64,000 bases of DNA from the NCBI RefSeq assembly GCF_016907655.1, contig NZ_JAFBCL010000001.1, positions 5,676,001 through 5,740,000 of the forward strand. Direction: 5' to 3'. The stretch comes from Saccharothrix algeriensis (lineage in GTDB: Bacteria; Actinomycetota; Actinomycetes; Mycobacteriales; Pseudonocardiaceae). Positions 9,023-17,211 of the stretch are shown here, one piece after another; within the stretch, counting starts at the first letter, position 1, and every line of letters starts with the position of its first letter. Made by a program: the position numbers and the translations under genes. The notes below the pieces were generated by a model. The model was not told the origin of the DNA and searched no databases. It worked only from the letters and a program-made list of their open reading frames with translations.

Positions 9023-9062
9023 GCCCACACCCTCCCCGGTCGGGGGCGGGCGGGCAAGCGGG

Positions 9063-10271
9063 TCACAGCAGGGCGGTGAGGCGTTGTTCGACCTGGTCCA
9101 GCGCCATGCGGACGGCGCCGAGGGCCACGTTGCCCGCGCCGAGCGCGGAGACCAGCAGGTCGACGGGCACCAGCACCTGCCGGCCGAGGCGCCGGCGGAC
9201 GGCGTCGAAGAGCACGTCGCCCGCCCGGGACACGCTGCCGCCGACAACGACGCGCTGCGGGTCCATGATGAGCAGCTGCACGGCCAGGCCGCGGGCGAAC
9301 CGGGTGGCGATGGTGTCCACCACGGACAGCGCGGCCGGGTCGCCGGCGACGGCGGCGTCGAACAGCGGCGCGATGTCGTCGGACGCGGCGAGCCGGTCGC
9401 GCAGCGGGCTGTCGCAGCGCTGGGCGCCCAGCCGCCGGATCTCGCCCGCGCCGACCAGCCGCTCGAACGCGCCCAGGCCGTCGGCGGGGGGTTTGGGCTC
9501 GTCGTCCAGGTCGGTGACGAGGTCGATGAAGCCCAGTTCGCCGGCCGCGGAGGACGCGCCCCGGTAGGGCTTGTCGTCGATGACCATTCCGGTGCCGATG
9601 CGCTCGCCCCACTGGACGAACAGCAGGTTGTCGCCGGCTTCGCCGCGCCACCGCTCGGCGAGCACGGCGAGGTTGACGTCGTTCTCCAGGCCGACGGGGC
9701 AGCCGAGCCAGTCGTGCAGCTCGGCGATGACCGGCAGGCTGCTCCAGCCGGGGATGCTGGGTGCGAGCACGACCTCGCGGCGGTCGTGGTCGACGATGCC
9801 GGGGGTGCCGACGGCGACCGACCACAGGTCGGTGGGCGCGAGGCCGGCTTCGGCGGCGGCCCGGACGAGGGTGGTGCGCAGCAGGGCCGCCAGGTGCGGG
9901 CCGGTGGGGTCGGCGGGGGTGGTGGCGCGGCGCTGGGCGAGCACGGTGCCGGCCAGGTCGGCGATCATGACCAGGACCCGGTGGGGCCCGATGTCGATGC
10001 CGGCGACGTGGCCGAGCTCGGCGCGGAAGCGGGCGCGCTGGGCGGGGCGGCCGATCTGGTGCTCGGTGGTGCCGGCGTACTCGGCGATGCCGGCCTCGGC
10101 GAGGGTGGTCAGGGCCCGGGTGACGGCGGGGCGGGACAGGCCGGTGGCGACGACGAGGTCGGAGACGGTGGCGGTGTGGCCCCGGGCGTCGCGCAGCGCG
10201 TTGAGCACGGCGGTGGCGTTGATCCGCCGCAGCACGTGCGGCCCGGTGGCCGCTGATCCCGAAGACACCAC
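9063..10271 (-). CDS. ROK family transcriptional regulator (NagC/XylR type)
   Basis: The 402-residue protein has an N-terminal winged-helix domain (about 10-75: NALRDARGHTATVSDLVVATGLSRPAVTRAL) followed by a ROK sugar-kinase-like domain (GIDIGPHRVLVMIADLAG, VGTPGIVD, AGELGFIDL). Such proteins repress sugar-uptake or sugar-use genes and bind a sugar or sugar phosphate. The Cys-rich zinc motif usually following the ExGH segment is missing here, and GF replaces GH, so kinase activity is unlikely. GTG 10271 is 6 bases after GGAAG; GTG 10268 is the alternative. The gene is divergent from a GntR/UTRA regulator across 160 bases that contain a DasR-like operator, suggesting linked control of amino-sugar use. 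No transport or catabolic gene lies beside it. Confidence 0.88.
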   Translation of the reverse strand: MVSSGSAATGPHVLRRINATAVLNALRDARGHTATVSDLVVATGLSRPAVTRALTTLAEAGIAEYAGTTEHQIGRPAQRARFRAELGHVAGIDIGPHRVLVMIADLAGTVLAQRRATTPADPTGPHLAALLRTTLVRAAAEAGLAPTDLWSVAVGTPGIVDHDRREVVLAPSIPGWSSLPVIAELHDWLGCPVGLENDVNLAVLAERWRGEAGDNLLFVQWGERIGTGMVIDDKPYRGASSAAGELGFIDLVTDLDDEPKPPADGLGAFERLVGAGEIRRLGAQRCDSPLRDRLAASDDIAPLFDAAVAGDPAALSVVDTIATRFARGLAVQLLIMDPQRVVVGGSVSRAGDVLFDAVRRRLGRQVLVPVDLLVSALGAGNVALGAVRMALDQVEQRLTALL

Positions 10272-10332
10272 GCCTCGCTTCCGCCGGCAGGTGGCGCGCA
10301 CGCCAGCCGCGAAGACTAACAGAGCCAAGAGC

Positions 10333-10353
10333 TTGACAAGTGGTCCAGACCAT
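10333..10353 (+). promoter_or_regulatory. DasR-like (dre) operator next to a TTGACA box
   Basis: The palindrome TGGTCCAGACCA at 10341-10352 differs by one base from the core TGGTCTAGACCA of the dre sites bound by DasR, an N-acetylglucosamine-responsive GntR/HutC regulator. A TTGACA hexamer (10333-10338) sits directly to its left. It lies between divergent ROK (start 10271) and GntR (start 10432) genes and could serve both. No convincing -10 was found. Confidence 0.6.
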
Positions 10354-10431
10354 AGCAGAGTATCGAACGGTTCATTACTAAGTGCGCCCAGCTCACGTCC
10401 CTGCGGTGAGATCGGCTCAGGGGAGGCGGCA

Positions 10432-11169
10432 GTGGAAGACGTGAAGTACCGGCTGATCGCCGATCACCTGATCGGGGCGATCGACCGCGGGGAGTACCCG
10501 GTCGGGAGCGCGCTGCCGACGCTGCACGAGCTGATGAGCCGGTTCGGCGTGGCCCGCGGCACCGCCCGCGCCGCCGTCGCCGTCCTGGTGGCGCAGGGGG
10601 TGGCGACGTCGAAGCAGGGCCTGGGGACCCTGGTGTGCGGCACGACCACCCCGCCGGAGCGGCAGCTGCCGCGGATGCTGCCCGACGGCGCGACCTACCC
10701 GAAGGTGGTGCTCAGCGGCTGGACCGCCGCCGGCCCGGAGGTCGCCGGGCGCTTCGGCCTGGCCACCGGCAGCCTGGTGGTGCACCGCATCCGCCACCAC
10801 CACACGGGCCCGCGCGTGACCGGCATCGACCAGCAGTGGCTGCCCAGGGCCGTGGCGACCACCATCGAGCAGCACACCGGCCACGACATCTCCGACCGCA
10901 ACGACACCCCGCACCCGGACCTGACGCCGCTGCTGCGCAACGCGGGCCTGGACCCGATCGTGGCGACCGTGCAGCTCGACGCCCGGCTGCCCAGCCGCGC
11001 CGAGGCCGACACCCTGGACATCCCGGCCGACGAGCCGGTCCTCGTCGTGCACCGCATCACACACGGCTCGTCCGGCACCCCGGTGGAGGCCACGACCACG
11101 GTGTCCAGCACGGGGGTGGCAGCGCCGAAGTTCACCATCCCGCTGACCGGCCTGACCCTGGCAGGCTGA
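10432..11169 (+). CDS. GntR family regulator, HutC/UTRA subfamily
   Basis: The 245-residue protein starts at GTG 10432, five bases after GGGAGG. Residues 1-70 form the GntR winged helix (KYRLIADHLIGAIDRGEYPVGSALPTLHELMSRFGVARGTARAAV). The rest fits a UTRA effector domain (about 95-240), with the typical VVHRIRHHH and PVLVVHRITHGSSGTPVEATTTV segments. HutC-type proteins bind short palindromes and respond to small ligands such as histidine intermediates or GlcN-6-P. The dre-like palindrome in its own upstream region suggests autoregulation or cross-regulation with DasR. Sequence identity with true DasR appears only moderate, so I do not give that name. No hairpin with clear arms follows. Confidence 0.9.
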   Translation: MEDVKYRLIADHLIGAIDRGEYPVGSALPTLHELMSRFGVARGTARAAVAVLVAQGVATSKQGLGTLVCGTTTPPERQLPRMLPDGATYPKVVLSGWTAAGPEVAGRFGLATGSLVVHRIRHHHTGPRVTGIDQQWLPRAVATTIEQHTGHDISDRNDTPHPDLTPLLRNAGLDPIVATVQLDARLPSRAEADTLDIPADEPVLVVHRITHGSSGTPVEATTTVSSTGVAAPKFTIPLTGLTLAG

Positions 11170-11368
11170 ACCCCGCGGGCACCGGTGGGCCGGCGCGGGC
11201 CGGCCGGCGCAGGTCGGACACCGGTCGGCCGGCGCGGGAGGGGTGACGCGCACGGACCGGCGCGCACGGGCGGCGACCCGTTCGGCGCTGGGCGCGGCGG
11301 TCGGCGGTCGTCGCGAGAGGGGCCGCCGCCCGCCGCGCAGCCCGCGGGCGTGACCGCCGGCAGGGCGG

Positions 11369-14300
11369 TCACCCCGCGTCGCGGGGGCCTGCGCTCGCGG
11401 TGGGCACGGTGGCGGGCGCCAGGCCGGCCAGGATCTCCGCCTGCCGCCGCCGGTAGCGCCGGACGTTGGCCAGCTTCACCTCCTCGTACCCGCGCACCAG
11501 GTCCGGCAGCGCGGCCAGCTCCGCGACCGCCGCCGGGTCCGCGCCGGCGGACGGGAGCGCCGCGAGCACCGCGGCCCGGTACTCGCCCACCAGCTCCCGC
11601 TCGACCCGGCGCACCCCGGCGTAGCCGAAGACGTCCAGCCGGGTGCCGCGCAGCCGGCGCAGCGCGTGCAGCAGCCGGAACACCGGGCGGAACCACGGGC
11701 CGAGCGCGACCTTGCGCCGCACCCCCAGCGCCCGCAGCACGGGCGGGTGCAGGCGGTGGGCGAAGCGGGCCGCGTCGCCGAACTCGGCCTTGATCCGCCG
11801 CTCCAGCCCGGGGTCCAGCGACAGCCGCGCGACCTCGTACTCGTCCTTGTAGGCCATCAGCTTGTGGAGGTGGCGCGCGACCTGCTCGGTCACCCGCGTC
11901 GGGCCGCCCTCCAGCACCCGCACCCGCTCCACGAACCGGGCGTAGTCGCGGGCGTAGCGCTCGTCCTGGTAGGCCACCAGGTCGGGCACCCGGACGTCGA
12001 GCAGGCGGGCCAGCTCCGAGCCCGGCTCGGCGCGCACCAGCGCCCGGACCCGCGCGGCGGCCGGCCCGTGCGCCGCCGGCGGCTCCGCCACCGCCGGGAC
12101 CGGCGCGGCCGGCGGCGCGGCCACCAGCCGGCGGCCGTGGCGGAAGGCTTGCACGTTCTTCGCGACGGCCACCCCGTTCAGCTCGATCGCCCGCTCCAGC
12201 GCCGAGGCGGTCAGCGGCAGCGCCCCGGTCTGGTAGGCGACCCCCAGCAGCAGGACGTTGGCGAACTGGCCGTCGCCGAACAGCTCCTCGGCCACCGCGC
12301 GGGCGTCCAGCGCGACGGTCCGCGCGGTCGCCGACTCCAGCGCCGAGCGCACCCGCTCCGGCTCGGGGAACGACACCGACGTGTCGACCACCATGCGGCC
12401 GGTGGGCACCTCGGTGGTGGACACGACGGCCGTGGTGCGCGCCGGGTCGGCCGCCGCCAGGTGCGCCGGGTCCGCGCCGACCAGCGCGTCGCACGCCAGG
12501 TACAGGTCGCACTCGCCGGCGGCGAGCTTGGGCGCCCGGTCGACCGGGACCTCGCCGACCTTCACGTCCGACACCACCGCGCCGCCCTTCTGGGCCAGGC
12601 CGGTCTGGTCGAGGGTGCGCACGTGCCGGCCGTCCAGGACCGCCGCGGTGGCCAGGACCTGCCCGACGGTCACCACGCCCGTCCCGCCGATGCCGGTGAC
12701 GCGCACCGCGAAGTCCACCCCGGGCCCGCGCTCGGGCTCGGGCGTGGCGTCCGGGCCCAGTTCGGCGGACTCCGCGCGGGGCCGGGCGCCGCCGGGCACG
12801 ACCGTCACGAACGAGGGGCAGTCGCCCTCCAGGCACGAGTAGTCCACGTTGCACGACGACTGGTGGATCGCGGTCTTGCGGCCGAACTCGGTGTCCACCG
12901 GCTGCACGGACAGGCAGTTGGACTTGGCGCCGCAGTCACCGCACCCCTCGCACACCCGCTCGTTGACCACGACCCGCGTCGCCGGCGCCTGCTGCTCGCC
13001 GCGGCGGCGCTTGCGGCGCTTCTCCGCCGCGCACTCCTGGTCGTGGATCAGCACCGTGACACCGGGGACCGCGGCCAGCTCCTGCTGCGCGCGCAGCAGT
13101 TCCGACCGGTCGCGCACCTCCACGCCGGGCGGGAAGGACCGGCGGCGCAGCCTGCGCGGCGCGTCGCTGGTGACCACGACCTTGCGCACGCCTTCGAGCA
13201 GCAGCAGCGCGGCGATCCGCTCCACCGGCAGCCCGCCGACCGCGTCCTGGCCGCCGGTCATCGCGACCGCCGAGTTGTGCAGCAGCTTGTAGGTGACGTT
13301 CACGCCCGCCGCGACCGCCGCGCGCACCGCGAGGCTGCCGGAGTGGGTGAACGTGCCGTCGCCGATGTTCTGGGTGAAGTGGTCGGCCTCGACGAACGGC
13401 GCCATGCCGATCCACTGCGCGCCCTCGCCGCCCATCTGGGTCACGCCGACCACCGTGCCCACCTGCTCGGGCTCCATGAACAGCGCCATGGTGTGGCAGC
13501 CGATGCCGCCGCCCACCAGCGTGCCCTCCGGGACCCTGGTGGAGGAGTTGTGCGGGCAGCCGGAGCAGAAGTAGGGCGTGCGGGCCAGCAGCGGCACCGC
13601 GATCCGCTCCCGCCGCCCGCGCCGCCGCCACGCCTCGACCGGCTCGATCCCCAGCGGGGCCAGCACCCGGGCCAGGCCCGCGGCGATGCGCTCCGGGTCC
13701 AGCTCGCCCGCCTCGCCGAACAGCGCGCGGCCGTCCGGCCCGGTCTTGCCGTGCACGGCGGGCGCGCCGGTCCGGCCGTAGAGCAGGTCCTTGACGGCGG
13801 CCTCGACGAACGACCGCTTCTCCTCCACGACGACGACCTGCTCCAGCCCGTCGGCGAACTCCCGCACGACCCCCGGCTCGACCGGGTGGATCACGCCGAG
13901 CTTGAGCACGCGCACGCCGTGCCGGGCCAGGGCGGCGTCGTCCAGGCCGAGGTCGCGCAGCGCCTGGCGGACGTCCAGGTAGGACTTGCCGGCGGTGATG
14001 ATCCCGACCCGGTCGTGCGGCGTGCGGCGCACGACCCGGTTCACGCCCGAGGCGCGCACGTACTCCAGCGCCAGCGGCAGCCGCACGGTGAACAGGCCGC
14101 GCTCCAGCGCCGCCAGCTCCCCGCCCAGCAGCCGGGAGGTCGGCCGGTGCCGGTAGGCGCCCTCCGGCAGCGCCGGCGCGGCCCACCCCCGGCGGACGGT
14201 CGCGGTGCCGGAGGCGTCGGCGACGTTCGCGACCACCTTCAGCGCGGACCACACCCCGGCGGCCCGCGACAGCTCCACCGCGTGCAGGCCGAAGTCCAGC

Positions 14301-14830
14301 ACGTCCTGCGGGTCGGCCGGGAAGAACACCGGCACCGCCAGGTCCGCCAGCGCCTGCTCCGAGGCGCACGGCACGGTGGAGGACTTCGCGTTCGGGTCGT
14401 CGCCCACCAGCGCGACCGCCCCGCCGCGCGGGTCGGCGCCGGCGAGGTTGGCGTGCCGCAACGCGTCGGTCGCGCGGTCCAGGCCCGGCGCCTTGCCGTA
14501 CCAGACGCCGGTCACGCCGTCGTAGCGGCGGCCGGGCAGCGTCGCGGTGAGCTGGCTGCCCAGCACGGAGGTGGCGGCCAGCTCCTCGTTCAGGCCCGGC
14601 CGGTGCACCACGTCGTGCCCGGCCAGCAGCGCCGCCCGGCGGGCCAGCTCCAGGTCGTAGCCGGCCAGCGGCGAACCCTCGTAGCCGGACACGAACACCG
14701 CCGTGCGCGACCCGGTCGCCCGGTCGTGCCGCACCCGGTCGAACAGCAGCCGCACCAGCGCCTGCACACCGGTGAGGTGGACGACGCCCTCCTCCCGGAG
14801 GTAGCGGTCCTCCAACGTGAACGCCTCCAC
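11369..14830 (-). CDS. Indolepyruvate:ferredoxin oxidoreductase, fused alpha/gamma chains
   Basis: The 1153-residue protein combines the IorA-like part (N-terminal pyrimidine-binding region, then a TPP-binding region with GIGCHTMALFM and GTFTHSGSLAVRAA) with the IorB-like gamma domain (VRVTGIGGTGVVTVGQVLA, about residue 705 onward). Between them is a ferredoxin-like Cys cluster, CEGCGDCGAKSNC with later SCNVDYSCLEGDC. The enzyme oxidatively decarboxylates aryl or branched 2-oxo acids to acyl-CoA with transfer of electrons to ferredoxin, a step in aromatic amino-acid degradation. Long fused forms of about 1150-1200 residues are common in aerobic actinobacteria and proteobacteria. GTG 14830 follows GGAGGGG. 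An Lrp-family regulator is divergent, which is a typical arrangement, and presumably controls it. Confidence 0.92.
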   Translation of the reverse strand: MEAFTLEDRYLREEGVVHLTGVQALVRLLFDRVRHDRATGSRTAVFVSGYEGSPLAGYDLELARRAALLAGHDVVHRPGLNEELAATSVLGSQLTATLPGRRYDGVTGVWYGKAPGLDRATDALRHANLAGADPRGGAVALVGDDPNAKSSTVPCASEQALADLAVPVFFPADPQDVLDFGLHAVELSRAAGVWSALKVVANVADASGTATVRRGWAAPALPEGAYRHRPTSRLLGGELAALERGLFTVRLPLALEYVRASGVNRVVRRTPHDRVGIITAGKSYLDVRQALRDLGLDDAALARHGVRVLKLGVIHPVEPGVVREFADGLEQVVVVEEKRSFVEAAVKDLLYGRTGAPAVHGKTGPDGRALFGEAGELDPERIAAGLARVLAPLGIEPVEAWRRRGRRERIAVPLLARTPYFCSGCPHNSSTRVPEGTLVGGGIGCHTMALFMEPEQVGTVVGVTQMGGEGAQWIGMAPFVEADHFTQNIGDGTFTHSGSLAVRAAVAAGVNVTYKLLHNSAVAMTGGQDAVGGLPVERIAALLLLEGVRKVVVTSDAPRRLRRRSFPPGVEVRDRSELLRAQQELAAVPGVTVLIHDQECAAEKRRKRRRGEQQAPATRVVVNERVCEGCGDCGAKSNCLSVQPVDTEFGRKTAIHQSSCNVDYSCLEGDCPSFVTVVPGGARPRAESAELGPDATPEPERGPGVDFAVRVTGIGGTGVVTVGQVLATAAVLDGRHVRTLDQTGLAQKGGAVVSDVKVGEVPVDRAPKLAAGECDLYLACDALVGADPAHLAAADPARTTAVVSTTEVPTGRMVVDTSVSFPEPERVRSALESATARTVALDARAVAEELFGDGQFANVLLLGVAYQTGALPLTASALERAIELNGVAVAKNVQAFRHGRRLVAAPPAAPVPAVAEPPAAHGPAAARVRALVRAEPGSELARLLDVRVPDLVAYQDERYARDYARFVERVRVLEGGPTRVTEQVARHLHKLMAYKDEYEVARLSLDPGLERRIKAEFGDAARFAHRLHPPVLRALGVRRKVALGPWFRPVFRLLHALRRLRGTRLDVFGYAGVRRVERELVGEYRAAVLAALPSAGADPAAVAELAALPDLVRGYEEVKLANVRRYRRRQAEILAGLAPATVPTASAGPRDAG

Positions 14831-14922
14831 GACCCCTCCGCCCAGACGTGCCTGCGATGCGGGTCACACCACACGACCGGCGAGCCCGGGCGCAACATCG
14901 AGCCGCGTTCTCGCGCCGTCGA

Positions 14923-14968
14923 CGCAAAGGAAACCGGGTTATCGCCGGCCGGCGGCACTTCCTTTGCG
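14923..14968. promoter_or_regulatory. Inverted repeat between oxidoreductase and Lrp genes, probable Lrp operator
   Basis: CGCAAAGGAA at 14923-14932 and its exact complement TTCCTTTGCG at 14959-14968 are centred 36 bp apart. The right arm ends 20 bases before the Lrp start. Lrp/AsnC octamers bind such spaced, helically phased half-sites; the assignment is by position. Confidence 0.55.
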
Positions 14969-14988
14969 CGCGAACTACCCTGCGGGCC

Positions 14989-15450
14989 ATGCCCGAACCG
15001 CTGGTGGACGCCATCGACCACGAGATCCTGGCCCTGCTGCGCGAGGACGCCCGCCGGACGCTGTCCGACATCGCCGGGCGCGTCACCCTCTCCACGGCCG
15101 CGGTCAAGCGGCGCATCGACCGGCTCCAGCAGGTCGGCGTGATCACCGGGTTCACCGTGCAGGTCGACCACGCCAAGCTGGGCTGGGGCATCGAGGCGTT
15201 CACCGAGCTGAGGTTCGCGGGCACCACCAAGGTCGCCGACATCCTCGGCACGACCACGCGGATGCCCGAGGCGCAGGCCGTGTTCACCATCGCCGGCGAC
15301 CCCGACGCCCTGGTGTGGCTGCGCGTGCGCGACATGGCGCACCTGCAGCGCACCATCGACGAGATCCGCCGCCACCACCAGGTGACCGGCACGAAGACGC
15401 TGATAGCGCTGGACTCCTGGGCCCGCGGCCAGGACCGGCCGACCCGCTGA
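14989..15450 (+). CDS. Lrp/AsnC family transcriptional regulator
   Basis: The 153-residue protein has the standard length and layout: winged helix at about 5-60 (AIDHEILALLREDARRTLSDIAGRVTLSTAAVKRRIDRLQQVGVI), then a RAM ligand-binding domain (about 65-140). It senses amino acids in other members of the family. ATG 14989 is chosen because the HTH begins 7 residues later, as usual. Its gene is divergent from the fused indolepyruvate oxidoreductase, so it probably activates or represses that gene in response to an aromatic or branched amino acid. The 158-base intergenic space contains a 10-bp inverted repeat. Confidence 0.92.
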   Translation: MPEPLVDAIDHEILALLREDARRTLSDIAGRVTLSTAAVKRRIDRLQQVGVITGFTVQVDHAKLGWGIEAFTELRFAGTTKVADILGTTTRMPEAQAVFTIAGDPDALVWLRVRDMAHLQRTIDEIRRHHQVTGTKTLIALDSWARGQDRPTR

Positions 15451-15459
15451 GCGCGCGGC

Positions 15460-16098
15460 TCAGCCCGGGGGCCCCGCCGGGAACAGGGTCTCCAGGACGT
15501 CCGCGGTGACGGCCGCGGCGTCGACCTCCCGGTCCACGCAGCGGCGCAGGGCGAGGCCCGCGCCCAGCGCTCCCAGCACGACGACGGTGCGGTCCGGCGG
15601 CAGGGCGGACCGCACGCCCAGGCGGTCGCAGTGCCGGGTCAGCAGCGCCGCCAACTCCTCGTCGTGGCGCCGCTGGGCGGCGACCACCGCCGCCGCGGTG
15701 GCGGGCTGCCGGGCCGTCGCCGCCAGCACCTCCGCCGCCGCCGCGCTCCACCGCGCGGCCTCCTCGTCCGGCGGGCCGGGAGGAGCCAGGGCGGCGAGCA
15801 GTTCCGCGCGCGACGACGCGCCGTCGAACGCGGCGCGCAGGGCCGAGAGGTGGGCCTGCGCGCGGGCGTCGAGGACGGCCTGCCACAGCCCCTCCTTGCC
15901 GCCGAAGTGCTTGTAGAGCGCCCCGCGCGTGTAGCCGGCCTCCGCCGCGACCTCCTCGACCGTCGCCGCGAGGTACCCGCGCCGCAGGAACACCACCCGG
16001 CCCGCCGCCACCAGCCGCTCGCGGGTCAACTGCTGCGACTGCGCGCGCGTGGGCCTGGCCGGCCGGCCGGTTCGGTGACGGTCTGTTTCCGGATACAC
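15460..16098 (-). CDS. TetR family transcriptional regulator
   Basis: The 212-residue repressor-type protein has its HTH at about 25-65 (RLVAAGRVVFLRRGYLAATVEEVAAEAGYTRGALYKHFGGKEGL), the YKHFGGKE motif being diagnostic. The C-terminal half is the variable ligand and dimerisation domain. GTG 16098 is preferred: a TACGGT box at 16105-16110 would place the transcript start at or next to the GTG, so the message may be leaderless. A palindrome (16097-16109) covers the box and the start, which suggests autorepression. A small membrane protein gene runs divergently only 22 bases away and is the likely target. Effector unknown. Confidence 0.9.
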   Translation of the reverse strand: MYPETDRHRTGRPARPTRAQSQQLTRERLVAAGRVVFLRRGYLAATVEEVAAEAGYTRGALYKHFGGKEGLWQAVLDARAQAHLSALRAAFDGASSRAELLAALAPPGPPDEEAARWSAAAAEVLAATARQPATAAAVVAAQRRHDEELAALLTRHCDRLGVRSALPPDRTVVVLGALGAGLALRRCVDREVDAAAVTADVLETLFPAGPPG

Positions 16099-16110
16099 GG
16101 TGTTACCGTA
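16097..16110 (-). promoter_or_regulatory. TetR operator overlapping a -10 box and start codon
   Basis: The palindrome ACGGT-GTT-ACCGT (16097-16109) overlaps TACGGT (minus strand, 16105-16110), which is 6 bases before the GTG start. Binding there would block both divergent start regions. Confidence 0.5.
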
Positions 16111-16120
16111 CCGTGGGTCC

Positions 16121-16384
16121 GTGACCGTTCTCGTGTCGTCCTTACCGGCCCTCGTGTTCTTCGCGGTCCTGGCGGGCTTCGCCTGGCTGGCCGAGCGGGC
16201 GCGCCGACGCGGCAGCGGCCACTCGCTCATGGCGCCGTTCGAGGAGATCTGGGACCCCGGGGCGCACCGGACGCACATCGAGGTCCAGGTCCGCGCCGAG
16301 CGCAGGTCGCCCGCGCCGTCGCCCGGCGACCCGCCCGACCTGCCCGACCTGCCCCCACCCGCGCGAACCCGCCCGACGCCGTAG
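16121..16384 (+). CDS. DUF6191-like small membrane protein
   Basis: The 87-residue protein starts at GTG 16121 with one N-terminal membrane segment (LPALVFFAVLAGFAWL), an Arg-rich stop (ERARRR), and a cytoplasmic part containing MAPFEEIWDPGAHRTHIE. This resembles the short FEEI/L-x-PG-x-x-H-x-x-E motif of DUF6191 proteins of actinomycetes. The tail is Pro-rich. Function is unknown. It is divergent from the TetR gene with nearly abutting starts, so it is probably controlled by it. The start codon choice is uncertain because no ribosome-binding site is visible. Confidence 0.55.
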   Translation: MTVLVSSLPALVFFAVLAGFAWLAERARRRGSGHSLMAPFEEIWDPGAHRTHIEVQVRAERRSPAPSPGDPPDLPDLPPPARTRPTP

Positions 16385-16468
16385 CCGGTCCGGTCGTGTG
16401 CCGTGGCCGTCGTGCGCCGGGGCCGTCGTGCGCCGGGGCGGGCCGCCGGCGCGACCCGCCCGCCGCGC

Positions 16469-16984
16469 TCAGACCCGCTCGATGCTCACCGGCACCGCGC
16501 TGCCCAGCGTGTGCCCGACGGGGGAGGAGGCCACCACCCTGGCGTGCAGCGCATCCAGCTCGGCCTGCGGCGCGTCCGACACGAGCCGCACCCTCGCCGT
16601 GATCGAGTCGAACCCGGCGTGCCCCTGCGCCAACCCCAGGAACACCCGCAGGTCGATGTCGCCGCGCACGTCGACGTCGAGCCGCTCGATCGCGATCCCG
16701 GCGGCCGTGGCGTTGGCCGCGTACCCGACGGCCAGGCAGTTGCCCAGCGCGCCGAGCAGCTGCTCCACCGGGTTGGCCGCGCTGTCGCCGCCGCCGAGCG
16801 CGGTCGGCTCGTCGGAGGGCGTGGGGGCGAACCCGCGCACCTTCGCCTCCGACCGGAACCCGCCCCGCCAGCCGACGTGCGCGGCCCACGTGGTCTTGGC
16901 CTTGGCCTCGTCCTGCGCGACGGCCGCGACGAGCGCGCCCACCGCCTCGACGTCGACGTCGTTCAACCTGGTCCCGACGGTCAT
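16469..16984 (-). CDS. OsmC/Ohr-like family protein
   Basis: The 171-residue protein has the OsmC fold signature: PVEQLLGALGNCLAVGYAANA with one conserved Cys (about residue 83), and the C-terminal ASSPVGHTLGSAVPVSIE. In thiol peroxidases of this family (OsmC, Ohr) a second Cys sits in the equivalent of the SPV motif (CPV). Here it is Ser, so the two-Cys peroxide reduction cycle is probably not possible and the protein may belong to the less understood YhfA-like branch. It starts at ATG 16984. Neighbours give no clue to substrate. Confidence 0.85.
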   Translation of the reverse strand: MTVGTRLNDVDVEAVGALVAAVAQDEAKAKTTWAAHVGWRGGFRSEAKVRGFAPTPSDEPTALGGGDSAANPVEQLLGALGNCLAVGYAANATAAGIAIERLDVDVRGDIDLRVFLGLAQGHAGFDSITARVRLVSDAPQAELDALHARVVASSPVGHTLGSAVPVSIERV

Positions 16985-17211
16985 CGCGGGTCCTCCTCCG
17001 GATCACGGCGCGGCGCGGCGGGCCCGCGCGAGCAGTGGGCAGTGTGCGCCGCCGGTCGGCCCGCCGACAGGGGCCACCACGTCCTGGGACGGCGCCGCCG
17101 CGCGGGAATGCGCCGGCGCCGCCCACGACGTGGACGGCCACCGCCCAGCCCTCGAACGCCCCGCGGGAAACCGCTCGCCAGGCCCGCGCGGCCACGACAC
17201 CATGTCCGGGC

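Noticed and set aside
11666..15142. A frame of more than 1100 codons on the plus strand opposite the oxidoreductase
   Set aside because: It is an antisense shadow with low-complexity Arg/Gln/Gly composition; the minus strand shows the Cys clusters and TPP motifs.
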